Source: DASUKL01 sp036278755 (lineage in GTDB: Bacteria > Chloroflexota > Limnocylindria > Limnocylindrales > CSP1-4). Taken from it: DNA of 64,000 bases. The stretch is taken from contig DASUKL010000052.1 in the NCBI GenBank assembly GCA_036278755.1, positions 26,331-90,330 of the forward strand, given 5' to 3'. The position numbers were made by a program, and so were the translations under genes. The notes under the pieces are model-generated. The model saw only the letters and a program-made list of their open reading frames with translations, had not been told where the DNA came from and did no database searches. Below, piece by piece: positions 1 through 8,202 of this stretch (positions within the stretch are counted from its first letter, which is position 1; each line of letters opens with the position of its first letter).

Positions 1-503
1 GCGAAGACGTGATCGGCCCGGCTGACGATCTTGAGGCCGGCCAGCGGGCTCTCCGGGTCGCGACGCACGCTGCTGACGGTGAGGCGGATGCCGCGTTCGA
101 ACCGCTCCGCGTCGGGCGGCAGGTGGGGCCAAGCCTGGACCACGATCGTCGGCCGTGCCGCCCCGGGGGCCGGCAGGATGGCGCGCTCGCGGATCGCGCC
201 CCGGCTGACCGTGATCCTGATGGCCGCCTCCTGGTCAGGGGCAGCCAACTCGTCCGCGCGCAACAGCTCGCGGATGGCGTCCGCCAGGGTGGCCTCCAGG
301 TCGGCCGGCAGATCGATGGCCAGCCCCTCGGCCGAGTGGCGCAGACGGACCACGTGCTCGTCCAGCTCGACGGCCTGGCCGTCCCGTGCGTGGAGCGTCT
401 CGAAGACCCCGTCGCCGAGCTGGAAGCCGCGGTCGAAGGCGGAGAGGTGTCGTTCCTCGGCCGACCGAAGGGCGCCGTCGACCCACACATGCGTCGCTGC
501 CAT
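1..503 (-). CDS. Class IV PLP-dependent aminotransferase, C-terminus missing (window edge)
   Basis: The first 167 residues are present; the rest lies beyond the left edge. The N-terminal half carries the fold-type IV signature FDRGFQLGDGVFET at about residues 23-36, and the PLP-binding lysine is probably K158 in LAGLKIVSRAD. This family includes branched-chain aminotransferases (IlvE), D-amino-acid aminotransferases and aminodeoxychorismate lyase (PabC). The LAGxK context resembles PabC and related lyases, but substrate cannot be set from a fragment. The ATG at 501-503 is chosen because the family N-terminus (VWVDGALRSAEER) begins directly after it. Confidence 0.8.
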   Translation of the reverse strand, partial: MAATHVWVDGALRSAEERHLSAFDRGFQLGDGVFETLHARDGQAVELDEHVVRLRHSAEGLAIDLPADLEATLADAIRELLRADELAAPDQEAAIRITVSRGAIRERAILPAPGAARPTIVVQAWPHLPPDAERFERGIRLTVSSVRRDPESPLAGLKIVSRADHVF

Positions 504-529
504 GACGGCGACATCATCCCATCGCGAGC

Positions 530-597
530 CTTCGGCCTACCTGCTAGCGAGGCTTCGGCCCACCTGCGGGCGAGGTTTCGGGCCCACCTGCGCGTCC
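530..597. repeat. 23-bp tandem repeat, about 2.8 copies
   Basis: Two full units (530-552 and 553-575) and a partial third carry the core CTTCGGCC(C/T)ACCTGC followed by GCGAGG. They fill most of the 119-bp gap between the divergent aminotransferase and hydrolase genes. No function is evident; transcription-factor binding or slippage are both possible. Confidence 0.7.
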
Positions 598-622
598 GCG
601 GCCCGAGGGCCAAGATGGCGGC

Positions 623-1732
623 GTGACGAGCTTCGGCGCCCGCGGTGCGCTGCCGACGGCCGCTCTCGAACCTGCCTTCGCGGCCGTCGCCCGGCAGCTC
701 GCGTCGACCGGCGCCAGCGCCGCGGTGTGGGCCGTGGCCGATGCCCAGGGCATCGTCCGGGCCCAGGCCTTCGGGCGACGCGGCGACCGGGTCACCCCGG
801 AAACGCGGTTCATGATCGCCTCGATCACCAAACCGATGCTCGGCGCGGCGGTCATGCAGCTGGCCGACGAAGGGCGCCTCGACGTCTACCGGCCGGTCCA
901 CGACCTGCTGCCCGGCTTCCACCCGCCGCCCGCGGCCCCGGGTGAGCCGGGTGGCGAGGCCATCACCCCCTGGCACATCCTGACCCACACCTCGGGCATC
1001 CCCGAGCTGGGGGCGGCCGAGATGCTTCACGACCGGCCCTCGGCCGAACGGATCCTGGAGCGGGCCTGCACCCGCCGCCTCGAGTTCGCCCCGGGCACGC
1101 GCTACGCCTACGTCTCGGTCTCGTTCTACGTCCTGGCCGAGCTGCTCCACCGCCTCGAGGGTCGGCCCTACGCGGAGGTCCTTGGGCGCCGGGTCTTCGA
1201 TCCGCTGGGCATGGCCGAGACCGGGTTCGCCGTGCCGCCCCAGCCGCGGGCCCGGGTCCACGACTTCGGGCCGCCGGCGCCGCTCAACGCGATCTACCTG
1301 CGGCTCTTCGCTCGCCGCGAGATGCCCGGCGGCGGGCTGTGGTCGAGCCTGAGCGACGTCGTCCGCTTCGGCCAGGCCTTCCTCGCCGACGCGCCGTCGC
1401 CGCTCCTCGGCGGGCCGGCCATGGCCCTCATGACGAGTGAGCAGACGCACGGCATCCCCGAGGGCGACCCGCCGCTCGAGCCCTATTACGCCCTGGCCTG
1501 GAACAAGTCGGGCCTCCGTCCCGAGCGGCCGGGCGGGCCCGGGGTCATCGACCACGGCGCCGCGACCGGCAGCTGCCTGTGGGTCGACCGCGACCACGGC
1601 TTCCTGATCTGCTTCCTCATGAATCGCTGGACCGCGGGGCGAACGTGGTCGCTGCCCGCGGTCCGGACGATCTATGACGCGCTGGGCCTACCGACGGGGG
1701 CCTCCGACGCGACCGCCGCAGGCACCCGCTAG
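623..1732 (+). CDS. Serine hydrolase of the beta-lactamase class C/penicillin-binding family
   Basis: This 369-residue protein is a beta-lactamase-related (PF00144-type) serine hydrolase. The nucleophile motif SxxK is SITK, near residue 69, within FMIASITKPMLGAAVMQLADEG. The second motif, normally YxN, reads Y-V-S in YAYVSVSFYVLAELL, and the third KTG-like position is H-G-A in DHGAATGS. The relaxed motifs fit an esterase or D-aminopeptidase more than a true beta-lactamase. No signal peptide is visible, so it is probably cytoplasmic. The GTG start lies 6 nt after a CAAGAT hexamer (611-616), so the transcript may be leaderless. Confidence 0.85.
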   Translation: MTSFGARGALPTAALEPAFAAVARQLASTGASAAVWAVADAQGIVRAQAFGRRGDRVTPETRFMIASITKPMLGAAVMQLADEGRLDVYRPVHDLLPGFHPPPAAPGEPGGEAITPWHILTHTSGIPELGAAEMLHDRPSAERILERACTRRLEFAPGTRYAYVSVSFYVLAELLHRLEGRPYAEVLGRRVFDPLGMAETGFAVPPQPRARVHDFGPPAPLNAIYLRLFARREMPGGGLWSSLSDVVRFGQAFLADAPSPLLGGPAMALMTSEQTHGIPEGDPPLEPYYALAWNKSGLRPERPGGPGVIDHGAATGSCLWVDRDHGFLICFLMNRWTAGRTWSLPAVRTIYDALGLPTGASDATAAGTR

Positions 1733-1740
1733 GCCGAGCC

Positions 1741-2580
1741 TCAGCGCTCGATGGGCACCCCGACCATGGAGCCCCATTCGGTCCACGAACCGTCGTAGTT
1801 GCGGACGCGGGGGTAGCCCAGCAGCTCGTGCAGGACGAACCAGCTGTGGCTCGACCGCTCGCCGATGCGGCAGTAGGCGATGATGTCCCGATCGGGCGTC
1901 ACGCCCTTGGCCTCGTAGAGCGACTTCAACTCATCGGGGCTCTTGAAGCGCCCGTCCTCGGCCACGGCCTGCGACCAGGGGACCGAGGCCGCCCCGGGGA
2001 TGTGCCCGCCGCGCTGGGCCGTCTCGGACAGTCCGGGAGGGGCCAGCACCTCGCCGCTGAACTCGGCCGGCGAGCGGACGTCGACCAGGGCCAGGGTGGC
2101 GTCACCGATGCGCGGCAGGATGTCGTCGCGGAAGGCGCGCAGGGCGAAGTCGGGCTGCGAGACCGTGATCGAGCCCGCGGGGTGCGATGGCGCGTCCACG
2201 GTCAGCGGCAGGGCCTTGTCCAGCCACAGCTTGCGGCCGCCGTCGAGCAGCGAGACGTTCTCGATGCCGTGCAGCCGGAGCTGCCAGTAGGCCCAGGCGG
2301 CGAACCAGTTGCTGTTGTCGCCGTAGAGGACGATGTGGGTGTCATCGTCCACGCCGGCCGCCCGCAGGAGAGCCTGGAGGTCCTCGGTGCTGGCCAGGTC
2401 GCGGCGCAGGCCGTCGGCCAGCTGGCTCGTCCAGTCCCAGCCCACGGCGCCTGGGATGTGCCCCTGGTCGTAGGCGGTCGTGTCGACGTCCACTTCGATG
2501 AAGCGGACCTTGGGGTCGTCGAGATGCTCTCGGGCCCAATCCGCCGTGACGAGCGGCTGGGTCGCGATCGATGTGGTCAT
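1741..2580 (-). CDS. Thiosulfate/3-mercaptopyruvate sulfurtransferase, tandem rhodanese
   Basis: Two rhodanese domains (about residues 8-125 and 155-275) form a full-length 279-residue sulfurtransferase. Only the second domain has the catalytic cysteine, C237 in the loop CRIGERS, followed by SSHSWFVLHELLG and the family-typical ending NYDGSWTEWG. The CRIGER loop matches actinobacterial SseA/CysA2-type thiosulfate sulfurtransferases, which transfer sulfane sulfur to cyanide or thiol acceptors. An AGAAGGA ribosome-binding site sits 6 nt before the ATG, so this gene has a leader. It is convergent with the upstream serine hydrolase, with only 8 bp between stops. Confidence 0.9.
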   Translation of the reverse strand: MTTSIATQPLVTADWAREHLDDPKVRFIEVDVDTTAYDQGHIPGAVGWDWTSQLADGLRRDLASTEDLQALLRAAGVDDDTHIVLYGDNSNWFAAWAYWQLRLHGIENVSLLDGGRKLWLDKALPLTVDAPSHPAGSITVSQPDFALRAFRDDILPRIGDATLALVDVRSPAEFSGEVLAPPGLSETAQRGGHIPGAASVPWSQAVAEDGRFKSPDELKSLYEAKGVTPDRDIIAYCRIGERSSHSWFVLHELLGYPRVRNYDGSWTEWGSMVGVPIER

Positions 2581-2745
2581 GGGGATCCTTCTGATGGGCG
2601 CGGCCGTGCGGGATGGGCGCGGCTGCGCAGCGGGGAGGCCGGCGCGGAGGTCAGCGGGCGACGTGGGCCCGCCAGAGACATCTACATCGACCGCCGATCC
2701 GCGGCAGGAGGTCGGTGCGGCGAGGCCGGACGGGGGGTGTGCGGG

Positions 2746-3162
2746 TCACGGTATGGCCCCCTCCTCCACGGCGAATGTGCGCAGCCGCTCGCGGCACGCA
2801 CCCACCAGCCGCTCGGTCTGGCTGATCATCCAGGCGTCGACCCGGGTCGTGTCCTCGAGGGTCACCGTCTCGCCGGCGGCGTCCCGGCCGAACTCGATGC
2901 CCGACGTATTGCGGAAGTCGATCATCCAGTTGGACTGCAGCTGGACCAGCGTCTCGACCACCACGCGGCGGTCGAACGACCAGTCGACGTACTCGCTGTT
3001 GAGCCGGTCGACGATGTCCCGCAGGCGGACCGGCGTGCCGCGGGGGATGCGGGCCACGAGGTGGGCCACGCGCAGCCGGGCGAACGGATCGCCGGACTGG
3101 GCGATCTGCGGCGGCGAGATGTTCGGGTCGGGGAGACCGCTGGTCTCCCGGAGGGGCAGCAC
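2746..3162 (-). CDS. Hypothetical protein, 138 residues
   Basis: A short soluble protein with no recognised family. The middle contains a coherent helical stretch (DPFARLRVAHLVARIPRG, then LRDIVDRLNSEYVDWSFDRR) and the C-terminus is acidic and helical; there is no signal peptide or membrane segment. The open frame continues upstream as a low-complexity Arg/Pro/Ser region running into the divergent nitroreductase gene, so the GTG at 3160-3162 is preferred. Function unknown; composition and codon use match the neighbours, so it looks like a resident gene. Confidence 0.55.
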   Translation of the reverse strand: MLPLRETSGLPDPNISPPQIAQSGDPFARLRVAHLVARIPRGTPVRLRDIVDRLNSEYVDWSFDRRVVVETLVQLQSNWMIDFRNTSGIEFGRDAAGETVTLEDTTRVDAWMISQTERLVGACRERLRTFAVEEGAIP

Positions 3163-3363
3163 GGCTGGGGCAGGCCTCGTGGCTGAAGATGATCCTGGTC
3201 GGCCCGGCGCGCCCCTCACGGCCAAATCCGACCGGCCGGGTCGGGATGGGGCCCGACTATACCACCGGCTCCGGGCCGAGCCCGAGGAGGCCTCCGGGCC
3301 GGGGTCCGGCCAGGCCTCCGGCTGGGCCGACCGAGGACTCCGGCGCCGGCCTTCGGGCTCCGC

Positions 3364-3369
3364 TAGGCT
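3364..3369 (+). promoter_or_regulatory. -10 hexamer TAGGCT of the nitroreductase gene
   Basis: TAGGCT ends 7 nt before the ATG at 3377, leaving room for a transcription start at or next to the start codon. Confidence 0.55.
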
Positions 3370-3376
3370 CAGCGCC

Positions 3377-3898
3377 ATGGATACCTGGACCGCCATCGAC
3401 TCCGTGCGGGTCGTCCGCCGCTTCGCCTCTCGACCGCTCGATGAGGCTCACCTGCGACGCATCCTCGACGCCGGCCGTCGGGCCGGCAGCTCGAAGAACC
3501 TCCAGCGCTGGGCCTTCATCTCGGTCGAGCAGCCCGATCTGCTGAGCGAGCTCGCGGGGGTAGGGCCGTACGCTGGCCATCTCGCCGGAGCCGCCGTGGC
3601 CATCGCCCTCATCACGCCCGACCCAAGGAACGCGGACAGCCCGATGTCGGTCCTGTGGGACCTGGGTCGGGCGGCCCAGAACATGGTCCTCGCAGCCTGG
3701 GAGCTGGGCGTCGGCTCCTGCCCAGCGACGGTCTATGAACATGACCTGGCCGGCCGCCTGCTGGGCTACCCGGCCGACCGGCACTGCGAGTACATCCTGT
3801 CCTTCGGCTATCCGGCCGATCCCGAGGTGCTGGGCCGGCCGAACCGGGCCGGTGGCCGGCGCCAGCTGGCCGAGATCGTCCACCAGGAGCGCTGGTGA
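3377..3898 (+). CDS. Nitroreductase-family flavoprotein
   Basis: A 173-residue FMN-dependent nitroreductase-like protein. The N-terminus SVRVVRRFASRPLDEAHLRRILDA is the family hallmark in which the Arg pair contacts the FMN phosphate. SSKNLQRWAFI follows, and the central helix DLGRAAQNMVLAAWELGVGSCP matches the GQAxQNxxLAAxxxGLGxC-type core. It is shorter than the usual 190-220 residues, as in many actinobacterial and Chloroflexota members. Substrate unknown. It overlaps the next reading frame by 4 nt (GTGA), so the two were probably translated together. Confidence 0.85.
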   Translation: MDTWTAIDSVRVVRRFASRPLDEAHLRRILDAGRRAGSSKNLQRWAFISVEQPDLLSELAGVGPYAGHLAGAAVAIALITPDPRNADSPMSVLWDLGRAAQNMVLAAWELGVGSCPATVYEHDLAGRLLGYPADRHCEYILSFGYPADPEVLGRPNRAGGRRQLAEIVHQERW

Positions 3899-4338
3899 CC
3901 CCGAGTCCCGATACGCCTGAGCCGCCGGCGCCTGGAGCCTCCGATGCGTCCGAGCTTCCCCTGAGCCCGAGCTTCGCGCCCGACCTGCTCCAGCTCCTGT
4001 CCCATGAAGCCGAGGTCGACATCGAGACCGCTGTTCCGGACGGGCCGGCCCACCGGGCCACGATCTGAATCGTCGTCAGCGGGGGAACGGCCTACGTGGC
4101 CTCCTACCACGGGCCGCGAGGGCGCTGGTACCGGGAGCTGCTGGGGCAGGGGAGCGGCGCGCTGCACGTCGGTGGGCGGCGCGTGCCCGTGCGCGCCGTG
4201 CCGTCACCCGCAGCGGCCGACGCGGTCGTGGGCGCCTTTCAGGCGAAGTACGCGGGCGACCCGGCCCTGCCGGCCATGGCGGAGCCCGACGTGCTGGCCA
4301 CGATCCTGCGCCTCGAGCCGCTCGAAGCCGCGCCGTGA
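3895..4338 (+). pseudogene. DUF2255-like protein interrupted by an in-frame TGA
   Basis: A single uninterrupted frame of 148 codons runs from the GTG at 3895 to the stop at 4338, except for one TGA at 4066-4068 (codon 58). Both sides of the stop read as one DUF2255-like protein: before it, DLLQLLSHEAEVDIETAVPD; after it, IVVSGGTAYVASYHGPRGRW, then a KYAGDPALPAMAEPDVLATI tail. Family members normally have a tryptophan in the TxIWVV motif exactly where the TGA falls, so one TGG-to-TGA change explains it. The gene overlaps the nitroreductase stop by 4 nt. Either a recent nonsense mutation or an assembly error is possible; 80 residues could restart from the GTG at 4096. Confidence 0.7.
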
Positions 4339-4357
4339 GCCCGGAGGCGGCGGCGAG

Positions 4358-5857
4358 CTAGCCGGGTGGCTGGGTCCCGGGCCGATCCGCTGGGGTAGCC
4401 TCCGCGGGCCCGGGCTCGCCCGGCTCGCCGGAGGGCAGGACGGGCAGGGGGCGGCGAGCCTCGCCCTCGACCGCGCCCACGCCGTAGGGCTGCCACTTGT
4501 GGGGGTCGATGAGGCGGTGGCCCTCGTGGCGTCCTCGGGCGTGGGTCTCCTCGAAGCCCTGCGGCTCGATCCACATCCGCTCGCCCTCGAGCAGGCCCAG
4601 GACGCCCGACTGACCGGGTTCCGGCCGGGGCCGCTGGCAGGCCGCGCAGGTCGCCGGATCGTGACGCTGGTAGGTGGGCGGCTCCTCGTAGGTCGTGACG
4701 TAGCCCTCGTAGTTACGCAGCACGACCTTGTGATCCGAGTAGCTGACGAGGTAGTTGGGGTTGAGGGGGATCTTGCCGCCGCCGCCCGGGGCGTCGATGA
4801 CGTAGGTCGGCACGGCGTAGCCGCTGGTGTGGCCCCGCAGACCCTCGATGATCTCGATGCCCTTGCCGACCGGGGTCCGGAAGTGGCCCGAACCCTCGAC
4901 CAGGTCGCACTGATAAAGGTAGTAGGGCCGGACCCGGATCTCGACCAGGCGCTGGACCAGCTCCCGCTGGATGTTGACGCAGTCGTTGACCCCGGCCAGG
5001 AGGACCGACTGGTTGCCGAGGGGGATGCCGGCGCGGGTCAGCTTGTCGCACGCGCGGGCCAGCTCGGGGGTGATCTCGTTGGCGTGGTTGACGTGGATGT
5101 TGATCCACAGGGGGTGGAACTGGCCCAGCATCTCGCACAGCTCGTCGGTGATGCGCTGGGGCAGGAAGACGGGCACCCGCGAGCCGATGCGGATGACCTC
5201 GATGTGGGGGATCTCCCGCAGGTTGCGGATGATCGTCTCGAGCAGCTTGGGGGCCAGGGTGAGGGCGTCGCCTCCACTGATGAGGACGTCGCGCACCTGG
5301 GGCGTGCGGCGGAGGTACTCCAGCTGGGCCTCGTGCTCGCGGCGGTTGAAGTTCTGGGTCGGGTCGCCCACGATCCGCGAGCGGGTGCAGTAGCGGCAGT
5401 AGCTGGCGCACTGGGTCGTGACCAGCATGAGGACCCGGTCCGGGTAGCGGTGGACCAGGCCGGGCACGGGCGAGTGGCGATCCTCGGCCAGGGAGTCCTC
5501 CATCATGCCCGTGAAGGCCTGGGCCTCCCGGCCGGTGGGGATGACCTGGCGACGGATGGGATCGTCGGGATCGTGGGGGTCGATGAGGCTGATGAAGTAA
5601 GGCGTGATGTCGACCCGGAACTTGTCGGGAGCCGAGAGGCCCTCGCGCTCGTCGTCGGTCAGTTCCAGGATCTCGGCCACCTCGTCGAGGTCATTGACCC
5701 GGTGGCTGAGCTGCCAGCGCCAGTCGTTCCACTGCTCGTCGGGCACATCGGCCCAGCGCGGTGCGCGGCGGCTGACGGCGAGCTTGCCGTCAGGGCCCAG
5801 GCGGCGGGCCGGGTCACGCTGATTGACGAAGGGGAGGAGGTCGTCGGCTTGGGTCAT
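4358..5857 (-). CDS. kamA: Lysine 2,3-aminomutase
   Basis: This 499-residue radical-SAM, PLP-dependent enzyme interconverts L-lysine and L-beta-lysine, the first step of lysine fermentation or of beta-lysine osmolyte formation. The [4Fe-4S] cluster cysteines are C150, C154 and C157 (CxxxCxxC in TQCASYCRYCTRS), and the PLP lysine is K362 in the diagnostic DAPGGGGKIPLNPNY. Residues after about 400 form a family-variable tail with a possible Cys pair (CAACQRPRPEPG). No other lysine-degradation gene is nearby. An AAGGA ribosome-binding site lies inside a perfect inverted repeat just before the ATG. Confidence 0.93.
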   Translation of the reverse strand: MTQADDLLPFVNQRDPARRLGPDGKLAVSRRAPRWADVPDEQWNDWRWQLSHRVNDLDEVAEILELTDDEREGLSAPDKFRVDITPYFISLIDPHDPDDPIRRQVIPTGREAQAFTGMMEDSLAEDRHSPVPGLVHRYPDRVLMLVTTQCASYCRYCTRSRIVGDPTQNFNRREHEAQLEYLRRTPQVRDVLISGGDALTLAPKLLETIIRNLREIPHIEVIRIGSRVPVFLPQRITDELCEMLGQFHPLWINIHVNHANEITPELARACDKLTRAGIPLGNQSVLLAGVNDCVNIQRELVQRLVEIRVRPYYLYQCDLVEGSGHFRTPVGKGIEIIEGLRGHTSGYAVPTYVIDAPGGGGKIPLNPNYLVSYSDHKVVLRNYEGYVTTYEEPPTYQRHDPATCAACQRPRPEPGQSGVLGLLEGERMWIEPQGFEETHARGRHEGHRLIDPHKWQPYGVGAVEGEARRPLPVLPSGEPGEPGPAEATPADRPGTQPPG

Positions 5858-5860
5858 GGA

Positions 5861-5877
5861 TGCATAGTCCTTATGCA
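5861..5877. promoter_or_regulatory. Inverted repeat around the kamA ribosome-binding site
   Basis: TGCATA-N5-TATGCA is a perfect dyad 3 bp upstream of the kamA start. On the kamA strand the loop contains AAGGA, its only plausible ribosome-binding site, so the dyad could act as an operator or as an RNA hairpin hiding the site. Confidence 0.5.
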
Positions 5878-5910
5878 GACTGGATACCCATGATACCGCG
5901 CGCCGTTTGC

Positions 5911-5916
5911 TAGACT
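5911..5916 (+). promoter_or_regulatory. -10 hexamer TAGACT of the 5923 gene
   Basis: TAGACT stands 6 nt before the GTG start within the 65-bp divergent gap shared with kamA. No ribosome-binding site is present. Confidence 0.55.
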
Positions 5917-5922
5917 CGTGGG

Positions 5923-6345
5923 GTGAAGGTCGTCGGTTCCCTGGCCCTGGTCGGGTTCATCGTCGTCATGGCCGCCTGCCTCTTCGGCGCGTTCGTGGCC
6001 ACCATCGCCCCCGGGGTCCTCGAGGCGGTGGTCATCGGCGGGCCCATCGCGGTCCTCACCGCCGGGCTCATCGTGGTCATCGTCGGCTCGTCCGCCCTCA
6101 GCCCGCAGCACCGGGCCAGCGCCTGGGCTCGAGCCGTGACGAACGTCAACATGAAGTACCTCTTCGGCCTGGGCATCATCGTCTGGATGGTGTACATGGC
6201 CGCCGTCCACCTCGTCGTGCCGGCGATCAACACCCCCGGCGGCTACAGCGGCTCGGCCAACGCCGAGGGCGGTCTGGCCTTCGTGGGCCTGCTGGCCGGG
6301 GTCTTCATCTTCCTCGGCTTCATCTGGGCGGTCATCGGGGAATAG
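5923..6345 (+). CDS. Small integral membrane protein, function unknown
   Basis: A 140-residue protein with four hydrophobic segments (roughly residues 4-26, 30-52, 75-95 and 112-135) separated by short loops. No family motif is recognised. The third and fourth segments flank a Gly/Asn/Ser-rich loop (INTPGGYSGSANAEGG). It is divergent from kamA and convergent with the molybdopterin oxidoreductase. The GTG start is supported by the hexamer TAGACT 6 nt upstream and by the first membrane segment starting at once. Confidence 0.6.
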   Translation: MKVVGSLALVGFIVVMAACLFGAFVATIAPGVLEAVVIGGPIAVLTAGLIVVIVGSSALSPQHRASAWARAVTNVNMKYLFGLGIIVWMVYMAAVHLVVPAINTPGGYSGSANAEGGLAFVGLLAGVFIFLGFIWAVIGE

Positions 6346-6402
6346 CCCCGGCGGGGGAGCGGCCCGGCCGGACTGCTGGGCCGGGGCTCGTCGCTCGGCC
6401 GG

Positions 6403-8067
6403 TCAGTCGCTCGGCGTGGCCAGGACCCGAACGGCCTGCCAGCCGGTAGAGCCTGAAGGCAGGGCCGACGTCTCGTCCCCTGACTGGACGGCACCCGTGC
6501 CATCGACCGCCCGCACCACCAGCCGGGCGGGGCCCGTCGGCAGGGTCACCTGCGCTCGCCACAGGATCCAGGTCAGCGGACCGAACGGCGCGGCATGGAC
6601 GTCGTCGAGTTCCGCCGCCTGCCAGGTCGAGCCGCCGTCGGCGGAGAGCTGCACGGCGCTGATGCCCCGGTCACCGGCGTTGGCGATGCCATAGACCGAG
6701 ACTGGGCGAGCGGCCGGGACCGAGGCGCCCGGGAGCGGGAAGTCGATCCGCGACATGGTCTTGACGATGGCCTGTTCGTCCCAGCCCCGCTCCTCCCAGT
6801 AGCCGGCCGGCACGGAGGCCGCGAGGTGCATCCGGGTGACCCACTTGGGCTGCTTCATGCCGAAGCGCCCGGCGATCAGGACGCGAGCCGGGGCACCATG
6901 CTCCACCGGGAGCGCGGCGCCGCCCATCTCGTAGGCGATCCATGAGTCCGGATCGAGCGCCACCGGGAGGGGGATCGACTCGGTGTAGCCGTCGGCCGCC
7001 TCCCAGAGGATGGCAGTGGCGGCGGGCTGGACGCCCACGGGGGCCAGCAGGTCGGCGATCCGGACGCCCTTCCAGTGCTGGTTGCCGATGAGATGGTCGC
7101 CGGCCACGATCTCGGTGCTGATGCATTCCAGGGTCCGATAGGCCGCGAGCGGCGGCCTGGCCCGCAGCTGGGCCAGGCTGATCGAGGTCGGCCGGTCGAC
7201 CAGGCCGTCGATCAGGAGCCGCCAGGCTTCGGCGTCGACGTTGGGGGCGATGATGTCCTTGGCCACGATGTAGAAGTCGGACACCGGTGTCAGCGGCGGC
7301 GTGGGGCCGAAGCTGTCCGGCGGGAAGGTGCTCGCCGTCCCGCCGCTGCGACCCCGGGCCGCGGTCACGACCTGGGTGCCCATCGTGCCCAGGGAGGCCA
7401 GGATCGAGAGCCCGCCCAGGAGTCCCAGGCCACCGCCCAGGAAGCTGCGCCGGGCAAGCGTCGGGGCCCCCGCGGCCGGAGGGCCCGTGATCGCCGGGCC
7501 CACGAGCCCGGGGCCTGAGGCCGTCGGAGTGCGGGCTAAGGGTCCCGGTCCGGCGGCCGCTCGGCCGGCCCGGTCGCGCAGGGCAAGGTAGGTGAAGCCG
7601 TAGAGGAGGCAAGCCAGCAGCAGCGGCGCGTGCAGGGCCAGCGGATCGAAGCCCGTCTGTGAGCCGAAGAGCCCCTCCTGGAAGATCGGCAGGACGATGA
7701 CCTCGGCCAGGGCCAGGAGGCCGATGGCGATCGTCACCGCGTGGCCCGCGTCCGCGGGACGGGGCAGGTAGCGATCGACGAGGATGCCGACGAGGACGCC
7801 GAGGGCGAGGAAGCCGAGTCCCACGCCCAGGTAGACGAGCCCCTTGGCCAGCGGACCGAACGTCGCGATGGCCGCTCCGACGACCTGGATGGGCAGGAAG
7901 CTCAGCCCGTCAGCCAACGCCTCCAGGAAACCGGGCGAGCCGGTCAGGGTGTGGACGGCGACGAGGACCAGCAGGCCGGGCCCGGTCGCCAGAAGCCCGG
8001 CCAGGGCCGGCTGGCGCAGGGACCTCCCCGGACCCGGGGCGGCCAGGGCTGCAGGCGAGACGGCCAT
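6403..8067 (-). CDS. Membrane-fused molybdopterin-dependent oxidoreductase, sulfite-oxidase family
   Basis: This 554-residue protein has three parts. Residues 20-165 form about five membrane segments. Residues 206-230 are a twin-arginine-like anchor (RRSFLGGGLGLLGG). Residues 255-450 form an oxidoreductase molybdopterin domain with the probable Mo-ligating C315 in TLECISTEIVAGDHLIGNQHWKG, followed by an Ig-like dimerisation domain ending near 550. The layout predicts a periplasmic or outer-face Mo enzyme tied to its own membrane partner, unlike the two-gene MsrPQ arrangement. Substrate unknown. The frame is open to 8166, but the ATG at 8065-8067 begins the hydrophobic domain. No molybdenum-cofactor genes are nearby. 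Confidence 0.85.
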   Translation of the reverse strand: MAVSPAALAAPGPGRSLRQPALAGLLATGPGLLVLVAVHTLTGSPGFLEALADGLSFLPIQVVGAAIATFGPLAKGLVYLGVGLGFLALGVLVGILVDRYLPRPADAGHAVTIAIGLLALAEVIVLPIFQEGLFGSQTGFDPLALHAPLLLACLLYGFTYLALRDRAGRAAAGPGPLARTPTASGPGLVGPAITGPPAAGAPTLARRSFLGGGLGLLGGLSILASLGTMGTQVVTAARGRSGGTASTFPPDSFGPTPPLTPVSDFYIVAKDIIAPNVDAEAWRLLIDGLVDRPTSISLAQLRARPPLAAYRTLECISTEIVAGDHLIGNQHWKGVRIADLLAPVGVQPAATAILWEAADGYTESIPLPVALDPDSWIAYEMGGAALPVEHGAPARVLIAGRFGMKQPKWVTRMHLAASVPAGYWEERGWDEQAIVKTMSRIDFPLPGASVPAARPVSVYGIANAGDRGISAVQLSADGGSTWQAAELDDVHAAPFGPLTWILWRAQVTLPTGPARLVVRAVDGTGAVQSGDETSALPSGSTGWQAVRVLATPSD

Positions 8068-8202
8068 CGTTCGTCCGCAGCATAGACCGCGTGCCCGGCC
8101 TGAGCAGGGATCATGGGCTGAGGTGCCAGCGGTGCCTGGCAGCCGGCCCGTCCGCCGTCGGGTCATGACCGCCGATCAGCCCGGGCTGGCATCATCAGGG
8201 CC

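Noticed and set aside
4066..4068. Selenocysteine or tryptophan recoding of the TGA in the DUF2255 gene
   Set aside because: No SECIS-like element or Cys/Sec site in this family at that position, and TGA ends many genes here; nonsense mutation or error is simpler.
4004..5893. A 629-codon plus-strand frame opposite kamA
   Set aside because: Same shadow effect; the minus strand encodes the full lysine 2,3-aminomutase with all motifs.
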